This document shows, piece after piece, positions 43,455-51,950 of a stretch of 64,000 nucleotides of DNA; position 1 is the stretch's first letter, and each line of letters opens with the position of its first letter. A program made the position numbers and the translations under genes. This DNA comes from an uncultured Gemmatimonadota bacterium (GTDB lineage: Bacteria > Gemmatimonadota > Gemmatimonadetes > Gemmatimonadales > Gemmatimonadaceae), in the NCBI GenBank assembly GCA_903910555.1, contig CAIVZZ010000010.1:1-64000 (forward strand), read 5' to 3'. Under the pieces are notes generated by a model, which worked only from the letters and a program-made list of their open reading frames with translations, was not told the DNA's origin and searched no databases.

Positions 43455-45191
43455 ATGTCGCTCGCCCTCGCCCGCAAATACCGCCCTCGCCGTTTCGCGG
43501 ATGTCGCGGTGCAGTCACATGTGGCAACGACCCTCAAAAACGCGATCGCCAACGATCGCATCGCGCACGCCTATCTCTTCTGCGGCCCGCGCGGCACCGG
43601 CAAAACCACCCTCGCGCGCGTGCTCGCAATGGCGCTCAACTGCGAGAACAAACAGGCCGATCACGAACCCTGCGGCACCTGTGCCAGCTGCACCCGCATC
43701 TGGGCCGGGTCCGCGTCGCTCGATGTCGTCGAGATCGACGCCGCATCGAATCGCGGCGTAGATGACGCGCGCGACCTGCGCGAGCGCGCGATGTACGCGC
43801 CGTCGGGTCCGGATCGCTACAAAGTTTATATCATCGACGAAGCGCACATGCTCACGCGCGAAGCGTGGAACGCGCTCCTCAAGATTCTCGAGGAACCGCC
43901 GCCGCGCGTCGTGTTCGTATTCGCCACAACCGAGCCGCAGAAAATCGCGCAGGCCGCGGCACCGGTTCTCTCTCGCGTGCAGCGCTTCGATCTCAAGCGT
44001 ATCGGTCCTGCTGACGTTCGCGTCCGGCTCGGCGCGGTGCTCAAAGAAGAGAAAGTCGGCATCGAACCAGACGCGCTCGGCATGCTCGCGCGCGCAGCGG
44101 ATGGCTCGATGCGCGACGCGCTTTCGCTCGCCGATCAGGTCCTCTCACTCGGCACCGGCGACATCACCGCAACACGCGTGCGCGAAGCCCTCGGCCTCGT
44201 TCACGAAGACGAGTACGTCGCGCTGCTCGATGTCATCGCCGACCATCGCGCTGGTGATATTTTCGCCTCGGTCGGGCGCCTCGCCGATTTTGGAATCGAC
44301 TTCGGCCTGCTGCTGAGCGGTCTCGCCGATACGCTGCGCGCGCAGCTCGCGATCGTACTCGGCGGCGCGGTTCCCGAACTCTCCGATCATCTGCGCGAGG
44401 CGCTCGAGGCACGCAAAGAGCGGTTCGGCTCCGGCGATCTGCTTCGCATGCTGACGATGCTCGTCGAGATCGAGCCGCATTTTCGCCGCAGCGGGCAGCA
44501 GCAGCTCCTATTCGAAACGCTGCTCGTTCGGTTCGCGCTGCTCGATCGCACGATCGGCCTCGAGGAAATCCTCCGCGGCTTGGACGGCGCGGGTTCGACA
44601 GGCGGCGGCGGTCAGTCGCGTCGCGAAACTCCGGCCGTCGCCCCGCGTCTTGCCTCGCCGCCGATGATGAGCGATTCGAAGCGAATTTCCGAGCCCGCTG
44701 CGCCGCCGCGCGCTGTCGCAAAAGAGGTCTCGAAATCGCCCGAACCGCGCGCGGCCTCGAACGCTCCTGCGATCGCGGATCAGCCGCCAAGCGCGCGAAA
44801 GAAACAGCCGCTCGACCTCAACCGTTTGGCCGAGCACTGGGACGACGTCGCCGAGCATATCCGAGCGAGCGGCCGCAACGTGGTTGCCTCGGCGCTGAAC
44901 GAGGCCACCCCGACTGCCGTCACCGCCGGCGGGGTGGTGACAATCAGCGTGACGAGCGATGCCCTCGCCGAGGCGCTGCAGAGCGGCAGCGAGTCGATCC
45001 TCGCCGCGCTGCGCGGGATTTTCGACGGCGTTGAGAAAGTCGCGGTGAAGGGAATGACCGAGGGGCAGTCGGCGGCGCGTCCGCGGCTGACGGCCGAAAA
45101 TGTCATTGCCGACCGGGTCGCAACGCTCCGGAAACGCGATCCGCAACTGAATGCCGCGATCGACGCCCTCGACCTGCGTTTGATCGAGTAG
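43455..45191 (+). CDS. dnaX: DNA polymerase III subunits gamma/tau
   Basis: 578 residues. Clamp-loader ATPase: Walker A GPRGTGKT at 44-51, zinc-binding Cys63, 73, 76 and 79 (LNCENKQADHEPCGTCASC), Walker B IIDEAHML, and sensor FATTEPQKIAQ. Domain III follows to about 360, then a low-complexity linker (Pro, Ala, Ser) and a C-terminal tau-like domain (DLNRLAEHWDDVAEHIRASG). An A-rich slippage site for a short gamma form was not evident. It has a likely leaderless start. recR follows after 103 bp, and the usual ybaB gene between them is absent. Confidence 0.95.
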   Translation: MSLALARKYRPRRFADVAVQSHVATTLKNAIANDRIAHAYLFCGPRGTGKTTLARVLAMALNCENKQADHEPCGTCASCTRIWAGSASLDVVEIDAASNRGVDDARDLRERAMYAPSGPDRYKVYIIDEAHMLTREAWNALLKILEEPPPRVVFVFATTEPQKIAQAAAPVLSRVQRFDLKRIGPADVRVRLGAVLKEEKVGIEPDALGMLARAADGSMRDALSLADQVLSLGTGDITATRVREALGLVHEDEYVALLDVIADHRAGDIFASVGRLADFGIDFGLLLSGLADTLRAQLAIVLGGAVPELSDHLREALEARKERFGSGDLLRMLTMLVEIEPHFRRSGQQQLLFETLLVRFALLDRTIGLEEILRGLDGAGSTGGGGQSRRETPAVAPRLASPPMMSDSKRISEPAAPPRAVAKEVSKSPEPRAASNAPAIADQPPSARKKQPLDLNRLAEHWDDVAEHIRASGRNVVASALNEATPTAVTAGGVVTISVTSDALAEALQSGSESILAALRGIFDGVEKVAVKGMTEGQSAARPRLTAENVIADRVATLRKRDPQLNAAIDALDLRLIE

Positions 45192-45294
45192 CTGGGAGCC
45201 GCTGTGAGCCCGTTCGCCGTGCCTTGCGGCATGTCTCGACCGCGGTCTAACTTATTCAACCTGTTATACTTGGCTTAGTTGTGGCGGAGACCGC

Positions 45295-45885
45295 GTGTCG
45301 GCAATTGAAGATCTCGTAACCGAGTTATCGCGGCTGCCGACGATTGGGAAGAAATCGGCGCTGCGGCTAACGTATCACCTGCTCAAACAGCCGCCCGAAC
45401 AGAGCCGGCGGTTGGCGCAGGTGCTCGGCACGCTCACTGAACGGGTGCGCCTCTGCGAGCGCTGCTTCAACCTGACCGAAGAGCAGCCCTGCACGATTTG
45501 CAAGGATCCCCGCCGCGACGCCGCGACGATCTGTGTGGTGGAAGAGGCAAGCGATATTGCCGCCGTCGAGCGGACGGGCGAGTATCGCGGGGTATATCAT
45601 GTGCTGGGCGGCCGACTCTCGCCGCTCGACGGCATTGGACCTGACGAACTGACGGTGACGGCGCTGGTTCAGCGCGTGGGCGCCGGCGGCATTCGTGAAG
45701 TAATCGTGGCGACCAACCCGAAACTCGAAGGGGAGGCCACCGCGCTGTATGTTCAGGAGCAGTTATCGTCGCTCGGCGTGCTGGTCTCGCGCATTGCGCT
45801 CGGGATGCCCGTCGGCGGCGATCTGGAATACGCCGATGGAGTAACAATTGCGCAGGCGATTGCCTCGCGGCGGCAAATGCGATGA
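45295..45885 (+). CDS. recR: Recombination mediator RecR
   Basis: 196 residues, GTG start at 45295. The helix-hairpin-helix region LSRLPTIGKKSALRLTYHLL precedes a zinc finger with Cys54, 57, 66 and 69 (CERCFNLTEEQPCTIC). The Toprim domain has CVVEEASDIAAVERTGEYRGVYHVLGG, and a Walker-like C-terminal part ends DLEYADGVTIAQAI. It loads RecA at gaps with RecO. A TATACT at 45265-45270 could be the -10 of a promoter for recR and the following GTPase genes. mglB-like starts 25 bp later. Confidence 0.95.
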   Translation: MSAIEDLVTELSRLPTIGKKSALRLTYHLLKQPPEQSRRLAQVLGTLTERVRLCERCFNLTEEQPCTICKDPRRDAATICVVEEASDIAAVERTGEYRGVYHVLGGRLSPLDGIGPDELTVTALVQRVGAGGIREVIVATNPKLEGEATALYVQEQLSSLGVLVSRIALGMPVGGDLEYADGVTIAQAIASRRQMR

Positions 45886-45910
45886 AGCTTCCCTCAACGA
45901 CCCTCGATTT

Positions 45911-46399
45911 ATGTCCGTAGGCTCCGCCAGCTGGTCATTCACCGAAGACGACTTTGCCGCGATTACGACGTCGCTGCAAAAGTTTCTCTTCGAGAGCAAC
46001 GCACGCTGTGCGCTGCTCGTGGACCGCTCGGGGCAACTCGTGGCGACGGTCGGTGAGCAGCCCCACTTCGATCCGACTGCGTTCGCGACGCTGACCGCCG
46101 CTGACTTCAGCGCAAACGATCAGCTCGCAAAGCTGATTGGTGAGACGGATTTCAACTCGCTCTTCCATCAGGGCGAGAAGGAATCGATGTACCTGGCAGA
46201 TGTCGCCAGGCGCGTGATCCTGGTAGTGCTTTTCGACACGCGCACGACCCTCGGGCTGGTGCGCCTCAAAATGAAGGAAACCGTGGGCGAGCTTACCAAG
46301 CTGTTTGAGCAGGTGTTTTCGCGCGGGAACGACGGCTCGGTGCAGCCGGAGGGCCTTCTGCACGGCGCGGAAGACGAAATCGACAAGCTGTTCGGTTAA
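45911..46399 (+). CDS. Roadblock/LC7 domain protein, MglB-like GTPase partner
   Basis: 162 residues from the ATG at 45911; a longer frame would overlap recR. The Roadblock fold runs from FTEDDFAAITTSLQKFLFESNARCALLVDRSGQLVATVG to about residue 115 (RVILVVLFDTRTTLGLVRLKM), followed by a helical tail. Such proteins act as GTPase-activating partners of MglA in cell polarity and gliding systems. The small GTPase gene follows 12 bp downstream, so a complex is likely. A GAP residue equivalent was not identified by eye. Confidence 0.87.
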   Translation: MSVGSASWSFTEDDFAAITTSLQKFLFESNARCALLVDRSGQLVATVGEQPHFDPTAFATLTAADFSANDQLAKLIGETDFNSLFHQGEKESMYLADVARRVILVVLFDTRTTLGLVRLKMKETVGELTKLFEQVFSRGNDGSVQPEGLLHGAEDEIDKLFG

Positions 46400-46411
46400 G
46401 GAGAAGCAGCC

Positions 46412-47089
46412 ATGTCGATGATCAACTACGCGTCACGCGAGATCAACTGCAAAATCGTCTACTACGGCCCCGGACTCGGCGGCAAGACGACGAATCTCGA
46501 GCACGTGTACGGCAAAGTGAAGCCGGACACCCGCGGCAAACTCATTTCGCTCGCGACGGAAACAGAGCGCACACTGTTCTTCGATTTCCTGCCTGTCGAC
46601 CTCGGCACGATTCGCGGATTCAAGACGCGCTTCCATCTCTATACCGTGCCGGGACAGGTCTACTACAACGCATCGCGCAAACTGATTTTGAAAGGCGTCG
46701 ACGGCATCGTGTTCGTTGCCGACTCGCAGATCGAGCGCATGGAAGCGAATCAGGAGGCCATGCAGAATCTGTACGACAACATGGCCGAATACGGATACGA
46801 TCTCACCAAGATGCCGTTCGTGATTCAGTACAATAAGCGCGATCTTCCGAACGCTTCGCCGCTCAGCGAACTGCAGGGTGCGCTGAATCCGGGGTGGGAA
46901 GTTCAGGACGCCGCAAAACAGCGCCTCACGCCGGATCCATACCACGCCGGCGAAAATCTCGTCGAGCAGGTGAGCACCGGTGAGTGGATCGAGCGCGCGA
47001 CGTACTTCGAAGCCGTCGCGGTGACGGGCGATGGCGTGTTCGACACGCTGAAGGCGGTCAGCAAGCTGGTGCTGAAGACGCTCGCGTGA
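46412..47089 (+). CDS. mglA: MglA-like small Ras-family GTPase
   Basis: 225 residues. G1 [10 protein letters not shown] with Lys25, preceded by the MglA-typical [15 protein letters not shown]. The G3 region is [28 protein letters not shown], with PGQ in place of the DxxG Asp, as seen in MglA proteins. G4 is NKRD. It is a GTP switch that recruits motility or polarity machinery at cell poles in myxobacteria; here the target is unknown. A strong AAGGAG site lies before the ATG. Its partner MglB-like protein is encoded 12 bp upstream. Confidence 0.93.
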   Translation: MSMINYASREINCKIVYYGPGLGGKTTNLEHVYGKVKPDTRGKLISLATETERTLFFDFLPVDLGTIRGFKTRFHLYTVPGQVYYNASRKLILKGVDGIVFVADSQIERMEANQEAMQNLYDNMAEYGYDLTKMPFVIQYNKRDLPNASPLSELQGALNPGWEVQDAAKQRLTPDPYHAGENLVEQVSTGEWIERATYFEAVAVTGDGVFDTLKAVSKLVLKTLA

Positions 47090-47144
47090 CGCAAAGATGA
47101 ACACTGTGCGCGGTGCGGGCGCGACGGTGCCGGGAGGGCAATTG

Positions 47145-47834
47145 ATGAACCTCCCGAATGCCATTTCTGCGGCGCGTATCGCTGTTTCACCGTTGATTGC
47201 GCTGCTGCCGCTGCTCCCGTCACCGCTTTGGCGCGGTGTGGGATTCGTGCTGTATGTCGTGAGCGCCGTCTCCGATTATTTCGACGGCTGGTTCGCGCGC
47301 ACCCGCGGCATGGTGACGGATCTGGGCAAGGCGCTCGACCCGCTCGCAGACAAACTGCTGCTCGTCGCGACATTCATCCCGATGATGGTGCTGCAGGGAA
47401 AGAGCAGCGATCCCGTTGCCGCGTTCATGGCTGGCGCGCTGCACATCTCGCCGGCGAGCGCGTTTCTCTTTCCGTTCATCACCTGGTTCGGGACCTTCTC
47501 GCTCCCCTGGTGGGTCGTTGCGCTGGTCCTCGGCCGCGAAGTTGCAATGACGTTGTTCCGGCAGATGGCGCAAATGAAAGGCGTCGTGATTGCCGCAAAC
47601 AATCCGGCAAAATTGAAAACGATCATGCAGTACATCTGGGTCGGCGCCGCCTATTTCTGGTTCGGCGCACAGACGCTTTCCGCGGGTGGCAGCTGGGGCG
47701 GGCAGTCCACGTGGGATTTCTTTCAGCCGATCGTCGGCGCGATTGGCGTGGTGACGATGTGGGCCGCGGTCGCGTTGACCATCGCATCGTTCGCGATTTA
47801 CCTCCGGCGATACGGCGCGCTCTTCACGCGCTGA
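47145..47834 (+). CDS. pgsA: CDP-diacylglycerol-glycerol-3-phosphate 3-phosphatidyltransferase
   Basis: 229 residues from the ATG at 47145, chosen because GGGAGG lies 8 nt upstream and MNLPNAISAARIAVSPLIALL is the usual N-terminus; an earlier ATG is at 47097. The CDP-alcohol phosphotransferase signature is complete: SDYFDGWFARTRGMVTDLGKALDPLADK fits DGxxAR-x8-Gx3Dx3D. Five or six membrane segments. It makes phosphatidylglycerol phosphate. Compared with typical enzymes (about 180-190 residues) there is an insertion around residues 90-115. Confidence 0.9.
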   Translation: MNLPNAISAARIAVSPLIALLPLLPSPLWRGVGFVLYVVSAVSDYFDGWFARTRGMVTDLGKALDPLADKLLLVATFIPMMVLQGKSSDPVAAFMAGALHISPASAFLFPFITWFGTFSLPWWVVALVLGREVAMTLFRQMAQMKGVVIAANNPAKLKTIMQYIWVGAAYFWFGAQTLSAGGSWGGQSTWDFFQPIVGAIGVVTMWAAVALTIASFAIYLRRYGALFTR

Positions 47835-47850
47835 GAATTAGAGAGAGCGC

Positions 47851-49104
47851 ATGAACGTCGAAGTCGTCACCATCGGCGATGAACTGCTGCTCGGATTCAC
47901 CGTCGACACGAACGCCGCGCATCTCGCGCGTGAACTTGCCGCGGCGGGAATCGGCATCGTGCGGCGGTCGACCTGCGGCGATGCGCCCGATCAGATCGCA
48001 GCGGCTGTGAAAGAGGCGCTCGATCGGACCGGTGCCGTGATCACCACCGGCGGTCTCGGCCCCACATCGGACGATCTCACGAAGCCGTCCATAGCGGCGA
48101 TCTTCGGGCGCGCGATGAAGTTCGACGACGCGATCTGGGAAGAGCTGAAAATCCGCTGGAAGTCTTACAAGTGGCCGGGTGGGATTCCGGAATCGAATAA
48201 GACGCAGGCGATGATTCCCGAGGGCGCGGTGATTTTGAAAAATCGCCACGGCTCGGCGCCGGGGATCTGGCTTGAGGATGACCGCGGGCGCTGGGTCGCG
48301 ATGCTACCGGGTGTTCCGCGCGAGATGCGCGGGATGCTTGCCGATGAGCTGCTGCCGCGGGTTCGCGCGCGGGCGACAGGCACTCCTGTTGTCGTTGCGT
48401 CGCTCACTCTTCGGACCATTGGAATCGGCGAATCTGCTCTGGCAGATTTACTCGGCCCTCTCGCGAAAGGTCCGCCCGGCTTGCCCCTCGCCTACCTGCC
48501 GTCCGTTGAAGGAACCGACTTACGACTAACAACCCGCAACTCATCGTCTGACGTCGCGCTCGAAAAACTCAGAGCCGGCGCCGCCCAGCTCCGCGCGGTG
48601 ATCGGCGAGTTCGTCTACGGCGAAGAGAAAACCGATCTCGCCGCGGTTGTTCTCGATCTGCTGCGCTCGCGCGGAATGAAGATCGCCGTCGCAGAGAGCT
48701 GCACCGGCGGCCTGCTCGGCGCGCGCCTCACCGCGATCGCCGGTTCCAGCGATGTCGTCGTCGGCGGCGTGATCGCGTACGCCAACGAAGTGAAGGAATC
48801 AAAGCTCGGTGTTCGCTCCGAAACGCTGCGCGACTTTGGCGCGGTGAGCGAGGAAACTGCCCGCGAGATGGCGGCCGGCGTGTGTGAGCGTTTTGGGGTG
48901 GCCGTGGGAGCCGCCATCACCGGAATCGCCGGACCGGGTGGCGGGACGCCCGAAAAGCCGGTCGGCACCGTCTGCATCGCCATCTCGGCGGCCGGCGCGA
49001 TCAAGTCCACCAAAGTGCAGATGATTGGCGATCGTGACGAAATCCGCCGCCGGAGCGCCCAGGCGGCCCTGAATCTCGTCCGCCGCGCCCTCGCCTCGTC
49101 CTGA
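47851..49104 (+). CDS. cinA: CinA-family protein (nicotinamide-nucleotide amidohydrolase / competence-damage protein)
   Basis: 417 residues with both domains. The N-terminal MoaB/MogA-like COG1058 domain (about 1-170) begins VEVVTIGDELLLGFTVDTNAAHLA and carries TTGGLGPTSDDLTKP. The C-terminal CinA deamidase domain (about 260-417) contains AVAESCTGGLLGARLT, GGVIAYANEVKESKLGV and AAITGIAGPGGGTPEKPVGTV. It recycles pyridine nucleotides by deamidating NMN, and is often near pgsA and recA. It starts 16 bp after pgsA. Confidence 0.94.
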   Translation: MNVEVVTIGDELLLGFTVDTNAAHLARELAAAGIGIVRRSTCGDAPDQIAAAVKEALDRTGAVITTGGLGPTSDDLTKPSIAAIFGRAMKFDDAIWEELKIRWKSYKWPGGIPESNKTQAMIPEGAVILKNRHGSAPGIWLEDDRGRWVAMLPGVPREMRGMLADELLPRVRARATGTPVVVASLTLRTIGIGESALADLLGPLAKGPPGLPLAYLPSVEGTDLRLTTRNSSSDVALEKLRAGAAQLRAVIGEFVYGEEKTDLAAVVLDLLRSRGMKIAVAESCTGGLLGARLTAIAGSSDVVVGGVIAYANEVKESKLGVRSETLRDFGAVSEETAREMAAGVCERFGVAVGAAITGIAGPGGGTPEKPVGTVCIAISAAGAIKSTKVQMIGDRDEIRRRSAQAALNLVRRALASS

Positions 49105-49134
49105 CCGAAACGCAATCTGGCTTGCCATCGTAGT

Positions 49135-49146
49135 TAGTTTACAGAC
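49135..49146 (+). promoter_or_regulatory. Likely leaderless promoter -10 element of grpE
   Basis: TAGTTT at 49135-49140, then ACAGAC and the ATG at 49147. No Shine-Dalgarno and no CIRCE (HrcA) palindrome is seen in the 42-bp gap. Confidence 0.5.
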
Positions 49147-49725
49147 ATGATCGACGACACCACACCACCGGGTTCCAACCCGTTCGACGACGTCCTTTTT
49201 CAGGCCGATTCCGATGCCGTGCCTTCAACTGAGGCGCAGCTTGCGGCCGTTGAGGCGCAGCTTGGGATCACCGCAGCTCAGCTCGCGGAACAGAAAGACA
49301 AACTGCTCCGTCTTGCGGCGGAGTTCGACAACTTTCGGAAACGTTCCGTGCGCGAGCGGCAGGAAGCTGAAGCACGCGGCATGTCGAATCTCGTCCGCGG
49401 AATCCTCGATGAGATCGACGATCTCGGCCGCTTCGCGCATGTCGATCCTGCGAAGACCGATTCGCTGACACTCCAGCAGGGCGTCGAGATGATCGAGAGA
49501 AAACTTTTGAAATCACTCGCCGGTCACGGTCTCGAGATTGTGAACCCGGTCGGTATGCCGTTTGATCCGGTGTCGCAGGAGGCCGTAACGACTGCACCGG
49601 CGGAGAGCCCGGATCAGGATCATCTCGTCGCGCAGGTTTTTCAGGTCGGCTACGTATTCAATGGGCAGCTGCTTCGTCCGGCGCGCGTGGTCGTGAAGCA
49701 GTGGAAGGACGCGAGCGAGAGCTAA
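49147..49725 (+). CDS. grpE: Nucleotide exchange factor GrpE
   Basis: 192 residues. An acidic N-terminus leads into a coiled coil (TEAQLAAVEAQLGITAAQLAEQKDKLLRLAAEFDNFRKRSVRER), then the beta domain with the signature GMPFDPVSQEAV and VAQVFQVGYVFNGQLLRPARVVV. It ejects ADP from DnaK. dnaJ starts 10 bp after its stop, and dnaK is not in the window. Confidence 0.95.
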   Translation: MIDDTTPPGSNPFDDVLFQADSDAVPSTEAQLAAVEAQLGITAAQLAEQKDKLLRLAAEFDNFRKRSVRERQEAEARGMSNLVRGILDEIDDLGRFAHVDPAKTDSLTLQQGVEMIERKLLKSLAGHGLEIVNPVGMPFDPVSQEAVTTAPAESPDQDHLVAQVFQVGYVFNGQLLRPARVVVKQWKDASES

Positions 49726-49735
49726 GCCCACTTTC

Positions 49736-50860
49736 ATGGCGCAAAAAGACTTTTATAACGTCCTCGGAGTTTCCGAGAAGGCGACTGGCGACGAAATCAA
49801 AAAGCAGTACCGCCGCCTCGCGAAGCAGCATCACCCGGATTCCAACAAGGGCGATGCAAAATCCGCTGAGCGCTTCAAGGAAATTTCTGAAGCGTATCAG
49901 GTGCTGAGCGACGACAAAAAACGTCAGCAATACGATGAGATGCGCCGACTCGGCGCGTTCGACTCGATGTCGTCGCGCGCGCAGCCTCGCGGCGCTCGAC
50001 AGGGCGGCGCGCCGCGTGGTGGCTCGGCGGGCACGACTCAGGATTTTGACATCGGCGGATTCGGCGGCGGCTTCGGCGACATTTTCAGCTCGATGTTCGG
50101 TGGCGGAACCGGGAGAACGCAGAGGCCGAGCGGCCCGGAGCAGGGGCAGAGCGTTGAGACGACGCTCGACATTCCGTTCGAGACGGCGGCCCTTGGTGGA
50201 AAAGTTGCGATCGAGCTCGAACTGAACGAAGAGTGCATCACGTGTCACGGCAGCGGTGCCGCGAAGGGCGCGAAGATTCAGACGTGCCCGGAATGCGGCG
50301 GCCGCGGGACGATTTCATTTGGTCAGGGCGGGTTCGCCGTGAACCGTCCGTGCCCGATGTGTCTCGGAAAAGGCACTGTGCCGTCTGAGAAATGTCCGAC
50401 GTGCGGCGGGACCGGTGAGACGCGCAGCCGGAAGAAAGTGAACATCAGCGTGCCATCGGGCGTTGATACCGGATCGAAGATTCGCTTGAAGGGGCAGGGC
50501 GGCCGCGGCGTTCGAGGCGGCGCGCCCGGTGACATTTTGATCACGTTCAACGTGAAGCCCGATCCGAAGTGGACGCGCGAGGGACTTGATCTCGTTGTCG
50601 TCGCGCCGGCGAGCATCGCGCAGGCGACGCTCGGGTCGAAGGTGACCGTCGAGACGCTCGACGACAAAGCCGTGTCGATCAAGATTCCCGCAGGGACGCA
50701 GGCAGGAAAGCGTTTTCGGATTCGCGGGCAGGGAATCGCGAAGGACGGCAAGCGCGGCGATCTGATCGTCGAGCTCTTGGTGACGATTCCCGAGAAGCTG
50801 AGCGAGAAGCAGGCGCAGCTGATGAAGGAATTCGCCGAGGCCGCGGGGCTCGCGCTGTAG
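49736..50860 (+). CDS. dnaJ: Molecular chaperone DnaJ, type I
   Basis: 374 residues, full length. The J domain has His33-Pro34-Asp35 in KQHHPDSNKG. A Gly-rich linker (about 75-130) is followed by four zinc motifs: CITCHGSG, CPECGGRG, CPMCLGKG and CPTCGGTG. The C-terminal domains contain VPSGVDTGSKIRLKGQGG and VSIKIPAGTQAGKRFRIRGQG. It brings substrates to DnaK and stimulates its ATPase. It follows grpE in the same transcript; two unusual zinc-ribbon paralogs follow 27 bp downstream. Confidence 0.96.
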   Translation: MAQKDFYNVLGVSEKATGDEIKKQYRRLAKQHHPDSNKGDAKSAERFKEISEAYQVLSDDKKRQQYDEMRRLGAFDSMSSRAQPRGARQGGAPRGGSAGTTQDFDIGGFGGGFGDIFSSMFGGGTGRTQRPSGPEQGQSVETTLDIPFETAALGGKVAIELELNEECITCHGSGAAKGAKIQTCPECGGRGTISFGQGGFAVNRPCPMCLGKGTVPSEKCPTCGGTGETRSRKKVNISVPSGVDTGSKIRLKGQGGRGVRGGAPGDILITFNVKPDPKWTREGLDLVVVAPASIAQATLGSKVTVETLDDKAVSIKIPAGTQAGKRFRIRGQGIAKDGKRGDLIVELLVTIPEKLSEKQAQLMKEFAEAAGLAL

Positions 50861-50887
50861 CGGCGAGCCATGCGCCGCGAATAGCGG

Positions 50888-51910
50888 TTGTACTCGACCT
50901 GCATTTTCTGTCACGCCGGCCTCGGGAAGAACGAGGCGATCGAACATTTCCCCGTGGGCCGTCGTTTGGCATTCGACGCGGCGAAGGGGCGGCTGTGGGC
51001 GGTGTGCCGCTCGTGTGAACGCTGGAACCTGTCGCCGATCGACGAGCGCTGGGAAGCAATCGAAGAGTGCGAGAAGTTATTTCGCGACACGAAGCTTCGG
51101 GTGTCCACGGACAACATCGGCCTCGCGCGCCTGAAAGAAGGAACGACGCTCGTGCGCGTCGGCGATCCGCAGCGGCCTGAGATGGCGGCGTGGCGCTATG
51201 GGGATCAGTTCAATCGGCGCCGAAAGAAGCACTACGCGATGGTCGCGGGCGGCGCTGTCGTACTCGGCGGCATCGCGATCGGCGGCGCGTCTGTCGGACT
51301 ATTCAGCGGCGTCGGATATCAAATAATAAATCAGCTGTATCAGTTGCCGAAGCATTTGACCGTCGCGCGCATTCCGCTGAACGGCGCGGTGCTGCGCGTG
51401 AGTCGTACGCATCTCGACAAGGCGACACTGCTTCCGGGCGAGAATGGCGGCATCGAAATCGAGTTCCGCCACAAGCCGCTCACCTCGGCCGCCTGGTTCA
51501 CCAAACAGAAGTCGACCGTCACAGTTTCTGGTGACGAAGCGATCCGCGTTGCGCGCCATTTATTGCCGCGGATCAATCGAGCCGGTGGCAAGGCGAACGA
51601 GGTGACCGAGGCCGTAAGAGTTCTCGAGGCCGCGACTGACAGCGAAGCGTTGTTCGGGCGCTTTGCGAGGATCGCCGGGAGAGACCGGAGCAACGATGTG
51701 ATGGCGCTTAAGGATTTGAGGGCGCCGGTCCGGCTTGCACTTGAAATGTCACTTCACGAGGAGGACGAGCGCCGCGCGCTCGAGGGCGAGCTTTCGATTC
51801 TCGAAGACCGCTGGCGCGAAGCCGAAGAAGTCGCGGCGATCTCTGACGACATGTTTGCGCCACCTGCAGTGACGGCAATGTTCAACCCGCTCAAAGGAAA
51901 TCGACAGTAG
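50888..51910 (+). CDS. Zinc-ribbon membrane protein of unknown function, paralog 1
   Basis: 340 residues, TTG start at 50888. The N-terminal 115 residues have a four-Cys site (Cys5, 8, 40, 43; CIFC and CRSC), then SPIDERWEAIEECEKLFRDTKL and RVGDPQRPEMAAWRYGDQF. One Gly/Ala-rich membrane segment follows (about 120-140). A less conserved central domain precedes a helical C-terminus (LALEMSLHEEDERRALEGELSILEDRWREAEEVAAISDDMF). The family is unknown to me. The neighbouring gene encodes a near-copy whose ends are almost the same and whose middle differs. Its place after dnaJ may hint at protein quality control (weak inference). Confidence 0.8.
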   Translation: MYSTCIFCHAGLGKNEAIEHFPVGRRLAFDAAKGRLWAVCRSCERWNLSPIDERWEAIEECEKLFRDTKLRVSTDNIGLARLKEGTTLVRVGDPQRPEMAAWRYGDQFNRRRKKHYAMVAGGAVVLGGIAIGGASVGLFSGVGYQIINQLYQLPKHLTVARIPLNGAVLRVSRTHLDKATLLPGENGGIEIEFRHKPLTSAAWFTKQKSTVTVSGDEAIRVARHLLPRINRAGGKANEVTEAVRVLEAATDSEALFGRFARIAGRDRSNDVMALKDLRAPVRLALEMSLHEEDERRALEGELSILEDRWREAEEVAAISDDMFAPPAVTAMFNPLKGNRQ

Positions 51911-51950
51911 CTGATGCGGCGACGGGCGGACGCGGATACGTTCTTGCACC

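Noticed and set aside
43455-45191. Programmed frameshift for a short gamma form of dnaX
   Set aside because: No A-rich slippery heptamer followed by a hairpin was visible around the domain III/IV junction.
49105-49146. CIRCE element before grpE
   Set aside because: There is no TTAGCACTC-N9-GAGTGCTAA-type sequence in the 42-bp gap.
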